A stretch of 59,768 nucleotides of DNA from DATEOR01 sp036279015. GTDB lineage: Bacteria > Actinomycetota > Thermoleophilia > Gaiellales > Gaiellaceae. This document shows, piece after piece, positions 33,104-41,030 of this stretch (positions within the stretch are counted from its first letter, which is position 1; each line of letters begins with the position of its first letter). Location of the stretch: positions 1 to 59,768 of the forward strand of contig DASUJY010000090.1 in the NCBI GenBank assembly GCA_036279015.1, given 5' to 3'. The notes under the pieces were generated by a model, which was given only the letters and a program-made list of their open reading frames with translations, made no database searches and had not been told where the DNA came from. Position numbers and translations under genes: made by a program.

Positions 33104-33600
33104 GAGAGGTCCTCCGGCGTGTCGACGTCTCCGGGATGGCCCAGGTCGTCGCATGGGACGAGGAGCGCCGGGAGAGCCCGCATCCCCTCGTCGGGGACGG
33201 CGGGCCAGGCGCCTCGGCCGATCACGACCGGATGCCCGCGAACGCCGCTGTAGCTCGCGGCGACCACCGTTGCGTCGCCTTCCCGCCAGGCTGCGATCGT
33301 CCGCTCGACGGCCTCCGGGGCCAGGCGCGGTCCGTCCGCGAGGCAGACGACGGCCGCCTCCGTCTCAGCGGTGAGCGCCCCGAGCCCGCAGCGAAGCGAG
33401 GCACCGGGGCCGTGCTCCCAGTCCGGGCAGGCAACGGCGCGTGCGCCGCCAGGGTCGAGCTCGTAGGCGCCCCCGACGACGACGATGTCCGCGACCGACG
33501 TCTCCGTGAGGCGCCCGAGCACCTCCGGCAGGAGCAATCGCTGCTTCGGCTCGCCGAACCGGGTCGCGGCGCCCGCGGCCAGGACGACTGCGGCGATCAC
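33100..33600 (-). CDS. nucleotidyltransferase, MocA/MobA-like
   Basis: The 166-residue GT-A fold NTP transferase starts AAVVLAAGAATRFGEPKQRLL, with the usual nucleotide-binding glycine-rich loop and Lys. VVCLADGPRLAPEAVE occupies the place of the metal-binding DxP motif. MocA relatives attach CMP to molybdopterin. No molybdoenzyme gene lies in the window, so another sugar or cofactor substrate is possible. GTG 33600 overlaps the amidohydrolase stop by 4 bp. Confidence 0.82.
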   Translation of the reverse strand: MIAAVVLAAGAATRFGEPKQRLLLPEVLGRLTETSVADIVVVGGAYELDPGGARAVACPDWEHGPGASLRCGLGALTAETEAAVVCLADGPRLAPEAVERTIAAWREGDATVVAASYSGVRGHPVVIGRGAWPAVPDEGMRALPALLVPCDDLGHPGDVDTPEDLS

Positions 33601-34751
33601 TCGGCGGTGGTGGTGACCGCGAGGATGTCCGCGAGGTGGACGAGCCGGAAGGTCAGGCGGCTCGTCTCGACCAGCGTCAGGTCGTCTTCGAGCTCGGGGA
33701 GGGTGCTCCAGAGGTCCTTGGCGCTCGCGATCAGCTCCGCGATCCGCTCGCGCTCGTCGACGAAGCCGTCCCGCTCCGCGCAGGTGTTGAGGGCCAGGCC
33801 GAGGACTCCGATGGTGTCGCGCTGACGCGTCCAGAGGAGCGGCGTCGCCATCGCCAGGTAGTGGTGGATGCGCGCGAGGGTGATCGGCTGGACGAGGCTC
33901 GTGCGCCCGAGCGGCGGCGTCCGCGGAGCCGGGGGGCGGCCGTCTGCGATCCCGGCTGCGGTCCGCCCGAGCACGTCCCGGATCTGCTCCTCGGAGAGCC
34001 CGGCGAGCCTCGCGGTTCGCAGGAGGAGGAAGAGGGATCCCGGCTGCTGGCCGTACGGGAAGTCCGAGGCGTAGAGGACCTGCTCGGGAGAGACGCGGTG
34101 GAACATGTCGAGAAGGTCGAGCGAGCTCCAGACGGAGGTGTCGAAGAAGACGCCCGTGTGACCGGCGAAGACCTCGCAGAGGCGGGCGAGGTCGGCGATT
34201 CCCGCATGCGCGATGATGAGCTGTGCCTCGGGGTGGTCGTCGACGAGCCGGCGCAGATGGTCGGCGATCGGCGGCAGCCCCCGTCCTCCGTGGATGAGGA
34301 TCGGCACCCGTCGCTCTGCGGCGAGCGCGAAGATCGGAGCCAACCGCTCGTCGTCGAGCAGGAAGCGCTGCGCGCGCGGGTGGAGCTTGATGCCGCGCGC
34401 CCCGAGGTCGAGGCTGCGGGCAGCCTCCTCGGCCGGCCGGTCGGCGAGATCGAGCCGTGCGAACGGGACGATCACTCCGTTCGACCGGCGAGCGGCCTCG
34501 AGGGTGCGGTCGTTGGCGGCCTGGAACGCGGGCTCGCGGTCGGGCTCGTCGAGGCAGAAGGCGAAGGCGCGGCGGACTCCGTCGTGGGCGAGGAAGGCGA
34601 GGAGGTCGTCGAGCGTGGCCACGAACCCGTCGATGTCCTGGCCGACGTGGACATGTGCGTCGAAGAGCTCGGCGTCCTCCGGAAGCAGCGCGGCGACCTC
34701 GCGGTCATAGGCCGCGAGCACCGCGCGTGCTCGTTCGAGCGGGTCCTGCAC
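33597..34751 (-). CDS. amidohydrolase family protein (TIM-barrel metal-dependent hydrolase)
   Basis: The 384-residue protein carries ELFDAHVHVGQDIDG (metal HxH), ARGIKLHPRAQRFLL, PILIHGGRGLPP (His), AHAGIADLARL (His) and YASDFPYGQQPGS (Asp), the set seen in amidohydrolase-2 proteins. A roughly 120-residue helical tail follows the barrel. The substrate is unknown. GTG 34751 lies 8 nt after a TAGATT box on the minus strand. It is the first gene of a three-gene operon and diverges from the M24 peptidase gene. Confidence 0.85.
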   Translation of the reverse strand: MQDPLERARAVLAAYDREVAALLPEDAELFDAHVHVGQDIDGFVATLDDLLAFLAHDGVRRAFAFCLDEPDREPAFQAANDRTLEAARRSNGVIVPFARLDLADRPAEEAARSLDLGARGIKLHPRAQRFLLDDERLAPIFALAAERRVPILIHGGRGLPPIADHLRRLVDDHPEAQLIIAHAGIADLARLCEVFAGHTGVFFDTSVWSSLDLLDMFHRVSPEQVLYASDFPYGQQPGSLFLLLRTARLAGLSEEQIRDVLGRTAAGIADGRPPAPRTPPLGRTSLVQPITLARIHHYLAMATPLLWTRQRDTIGVLGLALNTCAERDGFVDERERIAELIASAKDLWSTLPELEDDLTLVETSRLTFRLVHLADILAVTTTAE

Positions 34752-34787
34752 CTCTTCGGAATCTACCCCAGGTAGCCTTTCGGGCCG

Positions 34788-35888
34788 ATGGCCGACGTGC
34801 TCATCTACGCGGACACGATCCGCTCACCCGCGCTCCGCCACGAGGTGCCGGTCCCCGTCCCGGACCCGTTCGTCTACGCCGAGCGCAACGGCTCCCGCTT
34901 CGTCTTCGTCGGCTCGCTCGAGATTCCGCGGATGCAGGATCTCGACGTCGAGCTCGTTCCCGTCGAGGAGATCGGCGCCGACGAGCTGTATGCGAGCGGT
35001 CTCGGCTGGCACGAGGCTGCGCGCGAGCTCGTCGTGCGAGCCTGCGCGAAGATCGGCCTCGAGGAGGCGGTCACCCCGCGCGAGTTTCCGCTCGACGCCG
35101 CCGACCATCTGCGAGCGAATGGAGTGGCGGTGACCTCCGACGGCGCGCTCTTCGACGAGCGCCGGCGGGTCAAGACCGACTCCGAGCTCGAGGGAATCGG
35201 TCGCGCTCAACGAGCCGCCGAAGCGGCGATGCAGGCGATCCGCGCGCGTCTCGCCGACGGTGGAGAGCTCACGTGCGAAGAGCTCCAGGCGGAGGCGCTG
35301 CGAGAGTTCAGCGAGGCGGGCGTCATCGCGCCCGACATGGTCATCGTCTCGCACGGCGCCCAGACGGCAGTCGGGCACGAGCCCGGGCACGGCCCGATCT
35401 CGCCCGGCGAGCCGGTGGTTGCCGATCTCTATCCCCGGGATCCGGTTTCCGGCTGCTATGCGGACATGACGCGGACCTTCTGCCTCGGCGAGCCGCCCGA
35501 GGAGCTTGCCCGCTACCACGGCCTCGTCAAGGAGGCCCTCGATTTGGCGGTCGGCGCGATCCGGCCGGGCGTGACCGGAAAGGAGCTCCACCGGATCGTC
35601 TGCGAGCTCTTCCAGGAGCACGGGTTCCCGACGCAGCTCACGAAGGATCCCTCGAAGCCGCTCGAGGACGGCTTCTTCCACAGTCTCGGCCACGGTGTCG
35701 GCCTCGAGGTGCACGAGCTTCCCGCGCTCGGCCGAAGCGGCGAGGAGCTCGTCGCCGGCGACGTTCTCGCCGTCGAGCCGGGTCTCTACCGCAAGGGCTT
35801 CGGCGGCTGCCGCCTCGAGGACCTCGTGCTAGTCACCGCCGACGGCGCCGAGGTCCTCACGGATTTCCCCTACGACCTGGCTCCGTAG
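34788..35888 (+). CDS. Xaa-Pro peptidase, metallopeptidase family M24
   Basis: This 366-residue aminopeptidase-P-like enzyme has a creatinase-type N-terminal domain and a pita-bread catalytic domain. The metal ligands are Asp213 (VVADLYP), Asp226 (YADMTRTF), His302 (SLGHGVGLEVHE), Glu330 (AVEPGLY) and Glu344 (CRLEDLVLV). It removes N-terminal residues ahead of proline. The stop TAG is immediately followed by REP copy C, whose first base is the G of the stop codon. Confidence 0.93.
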   Translation: MADVLIYADTIRSPALRHEVPVPVPDPFVYAERNGSRFVFVGSLEIPRMQDLDVELVPVEEIGADELYASGLGWHEAARELVVRACAKIGLEEAVTPREFPLDAADHLRANGVAVTSDGALFDERRRVKTDSELEGIGRAQRAAEAAMQAIRARLADGGELTCEELQAEALREFSEAGVIAPDMVIVSHGAQTAVGHEPGHGPISPGEPVVADLYPRDPVSGCYADMTRTFCLGEPPEELARYHGLVKEALDLAVGAIRPGVTGKELHRIVCELFQEHGFPTQLTKDPSKPLEDGFFHSLGHGVGLEVHELPALGRSGEELVAGDVLAVEPGLYRKGFGGCRLEDLVLVTADGAEVLTDFPYDLAP

Positions 35889-35918
35889 GACGAGTCGGGG
35901 TCAGACCCCGCCGTGTCC
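35888..35918. repeat. REP palindrome copy C
   Basis: This 31-nt palindrome, GGAC...GGGGTC-A-GACCCC...GTCC, has three mismatches in 15-bp arms. Its first G is the last base of the M24 peptidase TAG stop. It forms an inverted pair with copy D, 95 bp away. Confidence 0.85.
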
Positions 35919-36013
35919 GAGCAGACCAGTGGCATTCGCGGCCCTTGGCTTGAATCGGCCGAAGGGCGCGCCCACGGCTGTGACGAAAGGCGCGCAGCGA
36001 CGCCGTCCGGCAG

Positions 36014-36044
36014 GGACATGTCGGGGTCAGACCCCGACGGGTCC
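36014..36044. repeat. REP palindrome copy D
   Basis: The arms GGACATGTCGGGGTC and GACCCCGACGGGTCC pair with a single mismatch around a central A. Its last base is the first base (on the + strand) of CTA, the reverse-strand stop TAG of the M16 peptidase. The 95 bp between C and D hold no gene. Confidence 0.88.
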
Positions 36045-37318
36045 TAGGCGGACAGGGCGAGCAGCTTCTCGAAGCGGTCCGGCTCGTCGAACGGGCCGAT
36101 CGCGGCGAGGTTGAGGCGCTCCTCCCGGATGATGTCCTGGGCCACGCGCTGGATGTCCTCGCGGGTGACTGCGTCGAGGCCGGCGAGCACCTCGTCCGGC
36201 TCGCGGAGCTTCCCTTCGAGCACCTCGTTGCGGAGGCCGAACATGATCATCCCCTTGGGATCCTCGAGCGAGAGGACGAGCCGGCCCTTGGCGAAGTTGC
36301 GGGCCTTCTCGAGCTCGTCGGGCTCGACCGGCTCGGCCGCCATCCGCCCGAACTCCTGCACGATCGTGGAGACCGCGTCGTCGATCCGCTGGATGTCGAC
36401 GCCGCCCTGCGCATAGAGCGTCCCCGCATCCGTGTAGCCCATGTTGTGGCCGTAGATGTAGTACGCGAGCCCGCGCCGCTCCCGCACCTCCGTGAAGAGG
36501 CGCGACGACATCCCGCCCCCGAGCACGGTCGCGAGCAGGCTGAGCGCGTAGCGGTCGGGATGGTCGATCGGATAGCTGTGCACGCCGATCCGCACGTGCG
36601 CCTGGTCGGATTGCTTCGTGTGGAGCTTGACCTGCGGAGCCTCCTGTGACCACTCGGCCGCGTCCGGTCGCCCGGCAGCGCCGTTCGGGACGTCGCCGAG
36701 CAGGCTCTCGAGCCGCTCGCGGAGGCCCTCCCCGAGATTGCCGGCCACGCCGGCGACCATGCGGGGCGAGCGATACCAGCGGTCGAGGTAGTCGAAGAAC
36801 GTCTGGCGCTCGGCCGCGCGCACCGTCTCCTTGCGCCCGATGATGTCCCAGCCGAGCGGCTGGTCGCCGTAGAGAAGCTCGTCGTAGACGCCGTCGACGT
36901 AGTCGCGGGGCGTGTCGTAGTACATGTTCATCTCCTCGACGATGACGCCCTTCTCGCGCTCGATCTCCTCGGAGTCGAACTTCGAGTTGCGGAGCATGTC
37001 GACGAGGACGTCGAGCGCGATGTCGCGATGCTCGGCCGCGCACTTGACGTAGTACCCGGTGTACTCCTTGCCCGTGAAGGCATTGAACTCGCCGCCGATC
37101 GAGTCGATCTCGCCGGCGATCTCGCGTGCGGTCGGGCGCCGTTCGGTGCCCTTGAAGAACATGTGCTCGGCGAAGTGAGCGATCCCGTTCGTCTCCTTCG
37201 TCTCGTAACGGGACCCCGCCGCGAGCATCACGAAGCAGGCCACGGACTTGGCCTGCGGCATCGGGGCGGTCACCACCCGGAGGCCGTTGGGCAGGACTGT
37301 CTTCTCGAAAGCGGTCAC
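36044..37318 (-). CDS. M16 family zinc metallopeptidase (insulinase/processing-protease type)
   Basis: The 424-residue protein has the inverted zinc motif HFAEH (His48, Glu51, His52) in NGIAHFAEHMFFKGT, with the distal Glu in EREKGVIVEEMN. A C-terminal inactive M16 half follows. Actinobacterial orthologues usually follow polynucleotide phosphorylase; here the upstream partner is a thioesterase. GTG 37318 overlaps the thioesterase stop (GTGA). REP copy D begins on the last base of its stop codon. Confidence 0.94.
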   Translation of the reverse strand: MTAFEKTVLPNGLRVVTAPMPQAKSVACFVMLAAGSRYETKETNGIAHFAEHMFFKGTERRPTAREIAGEIDSIGGEFNAFTGKEYTGYYVKCAAEHRDIALDVLVDMLRNSKFDSEEIEREKGVIVEEMNMYYDTPRDYVDGVYDELLYGDQPLGWDIIGRKETVRAAERQTFFDYLDRWYRSPRMVAGVAGNLGEGLRERLESLLGDVPNGAAGRPDAAEWSQEAPQVKLHTKQSDQAHVRIGVHSYPIDHPDRYALSLLATVLGGGMSSRLFTEVRERRGLAYYIYGHNMGYTDAGTLYAQGGVDIQRIDDAVSTIVQEFGRMAAEPVEPDELEKARNFAKGRLVLSLEDPKGMIMFGLRNEVLEGKLREPDEVLAGLDAVTREDIQRVAQDIIREERLNLAAIGPFDEPDRFEKLLALSA

Positions 37319-37746
37319 GTGGCGGCAGCGCTCCTTGACTCGTAGTTTTCGATTCCTTCTCGCCAGTCGGGCGGGATCGGCATCGTCCGGTCGCCCTCGT
37401 AGTCGAAGGCGACGAGGGTCGACGCCGCCTCGGCGACCAGGCGCCCGTCTTCCGAGCGGATCTCGTGCTCGAGATCGAAGCTCTTCGTGCCCACGCGCGT
37501 CGTTCGCGCGCCGACCTCGAGCGTCTCCCCGAGGTTCGCGCGCGAGCGGAAGTCGATCTTCACGCTCGCGACGATGAGGAGCAGCCCTTCGAGGGACTCG
37601 ATCCCGAGCACCTCGCGCGCGTAGCCGATGCGGGCGTTCTCGATGTAGGTGAGGTAGACCGCGTTGTTCACGTGGCCGAAGAAGTCCAGGTCACGGAACG
37701 TGACCTCCTGGACCTGCACGAAGCGGAACCCGTTCATGCGCGCCAT
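37315..37746 (-). CDS. acyl-CoA thioesterase, 4HBT hotdog fold (paralogue)
   Basis: The 143-residue hotdog protein has the signature TFRDLDFFGHVNNAVYLTY and catalytic Asp in RDLDFFGHV. It differs clearly from the 2578-2976 copy outside that segment. Start ATG 37746 (MARMNG) is chosen; ATG 37737 is nearly equal. It diverges from the SIS gene and is translationally coupled to the M16 peptidase. Confidence 0.9.
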   Translation of the reverse strand: MARMNGFRFVQVQEVTFRDLDFFGHVNNAVYLTYIENARIGYAREVLGIESLEGLLLIVASVKIDFRSRANLGETLEVGARTTRVGTKSFDLEHEIRSEDGRLVAEAASTLVAFDYEGDRTMPIPPDWREGIENYESRSAAAT

Positions 37747-37765
37747 GTTAGCTTCGCCCCAGAGC

Positions 37766-38632
37766 ATGGCCGGCGAGCTCACCCGCGAGGCGATACAAGC
37801 CCAGCCCGAGTGGCTGCGAGGCGTACCCGAGCGGGTGGGCGAGCGGCGCCTCCCGGATGGACGCGTCGTCTTCACCGGCTGCGGCACCTCGTTCCACGCG
37901 GCGCAGACGGGCGGGGAAGCCCTGCAGGCGCTCGAGGCGGTGCTCGCCCCTCCGCAAGCTGACCTCATGGTCGCGATCAGCCACGAGGGCGAGACGACGC
38001 TGACGCTCGAGGCGGCGCAAGCCTTCGACGGGCCCGTCTGGCTCGTGACCGGGACGGAGAAGGGCCCGATCGCCGAGCTCGCCGACGCGGTCCTCGTCGT
38101 CACGCCGGCGATCGAGGAGTCCTACTGCCACACGGCGAGCTACACGTGCGCCGTCGCAGCGCTCGCCGCGCTCCGTGGGGAGGACGTGCGCTGGCTCCGC
38201 CAGGCCGTGGACGGCGTCCTCTCCGATCCCTTCGAGGCGAAGGACTGGGACAGGGTCGCCGTCGTCGGCGCCGGCCCCGACTGGCCGACCGCGCAGGAGG
38301 CCGTGCTCAAGCTGCGCGAGGGCGCGTACGTCGCGGCCGAGGCGCACGAGACCGAGCAGATCCTCCACGGCCACTTCGCCGCGATCGACGAGCGCGTGCG
38401 CGTCTTCGTCCTCGAGGGAGAGGGCCGCGCCGCCGAGCGCGCCGTCGACGTCGTGAAGGCGCTCGGCGAGATCGGCGCCGAGACGACGCTCGTCCCGACG
38501 GTTCATCCGGTCGTCGACATCGTCCGCTTCCAGCTCCTCGCGGTCGAGATCGCCGAGCTCCGCGGCGTCGACCCTGACAAGATCCGCTGGGACGACCCGC
38601 GCTGGGACGCGGCCCGGAAGTCGTACTCCTAG
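37766..38632 (+). CDS. SIS-domain sugar isomerase-like protein
   Basis: The 288-residue protein has tandem SIS domains like the isomerase half of GlmS or AgaS/FrlB. VVFTGCGTSFHAAQTGGEA resembles the GlmS CGTSYHA loop, and ISHEGETTLTLEAA is the sugar-phosphate loop. There is no glutaminase domain. It may isomerise or deaminate an amino-sugar phosphate. Start ATG 37766; its CTAG stop is shared with the convergent lipoprotein gene. Confidence 0.87.
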   Translation: MAGELTREAIQAQPEWLRGVPERVGERRLPDGRVVFTGCGTSFHAAQTGGEALQALEAVLAPPQADLMVAISHEGETTLTLEAAQAFDGPVWLVTGTEKGPIAELADAVLVVTPAIEESYCHTASYTCAVAALAALRGEDVRWLRQAVDGVLSDPFEAKDWDRVAVVGAGPDWPTAQEAVLKLREGAYVAAEAHETEQILHGHFAAIDERVRVFVLEGEGRAAERAVDVVKALGEIGAETTLVPTVHPVVDIVRFQLLAVEIAELRGVDPDKIRWDDPRWDAARKSYS

Positions 38633-39177
38633 CCGGGGAGCAGGACGTCGGCTCCCCAGGAAGTCTCGCGGCAGCCGGCGACGAGCTCGTCCAGCGGGTC
38701 GTCGTCATCCACACCGTCGGCATGTCGGAGGCGGTCCCGGGCGAAGCGGTCCCGCTCCGCGGAGTCGAATCCGCCCGGCAACGACGGCTCGCTCCCGCCG
38801 CAGATGAGCTTGCCCTTCTCGAAGGCGCTCGCGGCGTTGCGAACCGCGTCGACGGAGTAGCCGGTCACGATCAGCCCGAAGCGCGGGTCGGCGATGCAAC
38901 TCGGCGCCGTCGCCATCTCGCGGTCGAGCGCCGCGACCTCCTCCGGCGTGTCGAGCTCCTCGGCCGAAAAGCCGTCGTCCTTCGCGTCCGCCGGGCACAG
39001 CTGATCCGCGGATGGGATCGGGTCGACGCGGATACCGAGCGCCTTGGCGTGGTCGTAGTTGTAGACGCCGTGCGCCGGATCGTCACGGGGCTGAGCCGGT
39101 CCGGCTGCCTCGCGCTCTCGTTCTCCGCACGCGACGATGGCGAAGAGGAAGAGAGCCACGATTGCGACTCGAGCCAC
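38629..39177 (-). CDS. putative lipoprotein of unknown function
   Basis: The 182-residue protein starts at GTG 39177 with signal MARVAIVALFLFAIVACGE and lipobox Cys17. The mature part is acidic and Cys-containing (DQLCPAD, PSCIADPR, KLICGG, AGCRET), possibly with disulfides. I do not recognise a family. It is the last gene of the mmsA-osmC-aminotransferase operon, 4 bp after the small gene. Confidence 0.75.
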   Translation of the reverse strand: MARVAIVALFLFAIVACGEREREAAGPAQPRDDPAHGVYNYDHAKALGIRVDPIPSADQLCPADAKDDGFSAEELDTPEEVAALDREMATAPSCIADPRFGLIVTGYSVDAVRNAASAFEKGKLICGGSEPSLPGGFDSAERDRFARDRLRHADGVDDDDPLDELVAGCRETSWGADVLLPG

Positions 39178-39181
39178 TAGC

Positions 39182-39466
39182 TCATTGAATCACGAGGCCG
39201 CCGTTCTCGGCGGCTCCGCGCAGGAACGTGAGCCAGTCGTCCCAGAGCTTCGCGTCCTCCAGCGTGCGCGGCTCCGGCGAGGCCTTGGCCAGCGCCAGGT
39301 CGATCTGGCCCGGCGGGATGCGGGCGTCTGCGGCAAGCGCGTCGGCCGAGAGCCAGCCGCCCATCCCCTGCTCCTCCATCTCGGCCGCGAGGGCGTCGTG
39401 CTCGCGCGGACCCAAGAAGACATGGCCTGACATGCCGTCGTTGCGCGCCCAGTAGAGCCGGAGCAC
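39182..39466 (-). CDS. small conserved-looking cytoplasmic protein, function unknown
   Basis: The protein is 94 residues from GTG 39466, whose G is the last base of the aminotransferase TAG stop (TAGTG overlap). The sequence (MLRLYWARNDGMSGHVFLGP, LWDDWLTFLRGAAENGGL) is not low-complexity and uses the window's codon bias. Trp and acidic residues are frequent, and there is no signal or membrane helix. No family was recognised. Its coupling to the class V aminotransferase suggests a partner or accessory role. Confidence 0.7.
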   Translation of the reverse strand: MLRLYWARNDGMSGHVFLGPREHDALAAEMEEQGMGGWLSADALAADARIPPGQIDLALAKASPEPRTLEDAKLWDDWLTFLRGAAENGGLVIQ

Positions 39467-40632
39467 TAGGCGAGCTCCGCGAGCGCGCCGAGGAGGCGGT
39501 CGACCTCCCCGGCCGTGTTGTAGTGGACGATCCCGATCCGGAGGCAGCCGTCGGCGAGCCCGAGCCGCTCCATGATCTCGAGCGCGTAGTAGTTCCCCGG
39601 CCAGGCGGCGATGTCGCGGCGCGCGAGCTCCTCGGCGAGCTCGTCCGGGGTGCGCCCGGAATGCGTGAGGGCGAAGGTGGGCGTCCGGCCCTCCATGGAC
39701 GGGATCCCGTGCAGACGGTAGGCGTCGGGGAGTCCATCCAGGAAGCGCTGCCCGAGCTCGCGCTCCCAGGCGACGATCGCCTCCCAGCCGACCGACTCCA
39801 CGTACTCGACCGCGGCCGTGCAGCCGGCGAGAAGCTCGTGGGCGAGCGTGCCCGTCTCGAAGCGGTGGGCGACCGGCTCGTCCGCGCTCGGGCGCACCTT
39901 GTAGGGCCGCCAGCGCTCGAGCACCTCGCGCCGTCCGTAGAAGAGCCCGAGATGCGGCCCGAAGAACTTGTACGGCGAGCAGACGAGGACGTCGACTCCG
40001 GCCGCAGCCACGTCGATCGGGCCGTGCGGCGCGTAGTGGACGGCGTCGACCCAGGCCAGCGCGCCGGTTTCGTGCGCCAGCTCCGCGACTCTCCGCACGT
40101 CCGTGACCGAGCCGACCGCGTTCGAAGCCCACGGGAAGGCGACCACCCGAGTCCGATCGGAGAGCTGTCGCTCGAGGTCGGCGAGGTCGAGCGTGCAGTC
40201 CTCCTCGCGCAGATCGGCGCGGCGAACGACGAGGTCGAGGTCGTGCGCGAGCTCGAGCCACGGAGACACGTTGGCGTCATGGTCGAGCCGCGTGACGAGG
40301 ATCTCGTCCCCGGCGCGAAGCTCGCGGCCGAAGGCCCGTGAGAGGGCGAAGTTGAGCGTCGTCATGTTCTGGCCGAACCCGACTTCCTCGGCGGAGGCGC
40401 CGAGGAAGCGCGCCGCCGCCACGTGCGCAGCGTCGACGACAGCGTCGCTCCGCCTGCTCGTCTCGAACGGGCCCCCGAGGTTCGCGTTCGCCTCCCGCAG
40501 GTAGGAGGCGATCGCCTCCACCACCGAGTCGGGCGTCTGCGTGCCGCCGGGGCCGTCGAAGAATGCCGGCGGCCGCGCGAGCGCGGAGAAGCGCGCACGC
40601 ACCGCCGCCGGATCGAGCGCGACCGTGCTCAC
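39466..40632 (-). CDS. cysteine desulfurase-like class V aminotransferase
   Basis: The protein is 388 residues from GTG 40632 (GTGA overlap with osmC). The PLP Lys lies in VLVCSPYKFFGPHLGLFYG, and the aspartate/histidine region is WVDAVHYAPHGPIDV. The pattern is that of the cysteine-desulfurase-like (CsdA/EgtE-type) subgroup. No active-site Cys loop typical of SufS is obvious, so the activity could be C-S lyase or another PLP reaction rather than desulfuration for Fe-S clusters. Confidence 0.87.
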   Translation of the reverse strand: MSTVALDPAAVRARFSALARPPAFFDGPGGTQTPDSVVEAIASYLREANANLGGPFETSRRSDAVVDAAHVAAARFLGASAEEVGFGQNMTTLNFALSRAFGRELRAGDEILVTRLDHDANVSPWLELAHDLDLVVRRADLREEDCTLDLADLERQLSDRTRVVAFPWASNAVGSVTDVRRVAELAHETGALAWVDAVHYAPHGPIDVAAAGVDVLVCSPYKFFGPHLGLFYGRREVLERWRPYKVRPSADEPVAHRFETGTLAHELLAGCTAAVEYVESVGWEAIVAWERELGQRFLDGLPDAYRLHGIPSMEGRTPTFALTHSGRTPDELAEELARRDIAAWPGNYYALEIMERLGLADGCLRIGIVHYNTAGEVDRLLGALAELA

Positions 40633-41030
40633 CGGATGTCCTCCCCGTTCACGCGCCACACGTAGGTCGGCGGCGACATGAGGGAGGCCCCGACGAAGCA
40701 GTCGCGCTCGGCGAGATCCAGGAGCTCGACGAGCTCCTTGCCCGCCGGGGCCGGCACGAGCTCGACGTCGAGGCGGCACTCGACGTCGACGATGCCGTAG
40801 CGCCCGTCCTGCCGCCGTGTCACGACGGCGTCTGCGGAGGCCATGCCCTCCACCTCCACCTTCCGGTGCGTCGCATGGAAGCGGAGGCTCTCGAGCGTGC
40901 AGCGCATGAGCCCTGCGAGGACGAGATGCTCCGCCGTCCAGTCGTCCGCGGGCTCGAGCGCACCGGCGCCCTCGGCCATGAACCGACCCTCCCGGTCGAC
41001 CGAGGCGGCGTACTCGAAGCTCTTCGCCAT
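40629..41030 (-). CDS. OsmC/Ohr family peroxiredoxin-like protein
   Basis: The 133-residue protein has both redox cysteines, Cys44 (LMRCTLESLR) and Cys111 (ERDCFVGASL). OsmC/Ohr proteins reduce organic hydroperoxides. ATG 41030 shares one base with the mmsA stop (TGATG), and its own stop overlaps the aminotransferase start. Association with a PLP sulfur enzyme may reflect thiol or peroxide metabolism (inference). Confidence 0.9.
   Translation of the reverse strand: MAKSFEYAASVDREGRFMAEGAGALEPADDWTAEHLVLAGLMRCTLESLRFHATHRKVEVEGMASADAVVTRRQDGRYGIVDVECRLDVELVPAPAGKELVELLDLAERDCFVGASLMSPPTYVWRVNGEDIR

Noticed and set aside
2890..37685. Identical 34-bp DNA stretch in the two thioesterase genes (about 2895-2928 and 37643-37677)
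   Set aside because: It encodes the invariant GHVNNAVYLTY segment. Strong codon bias explains the identity, and flanking sequence differs, so gene conversion need not be invoked.
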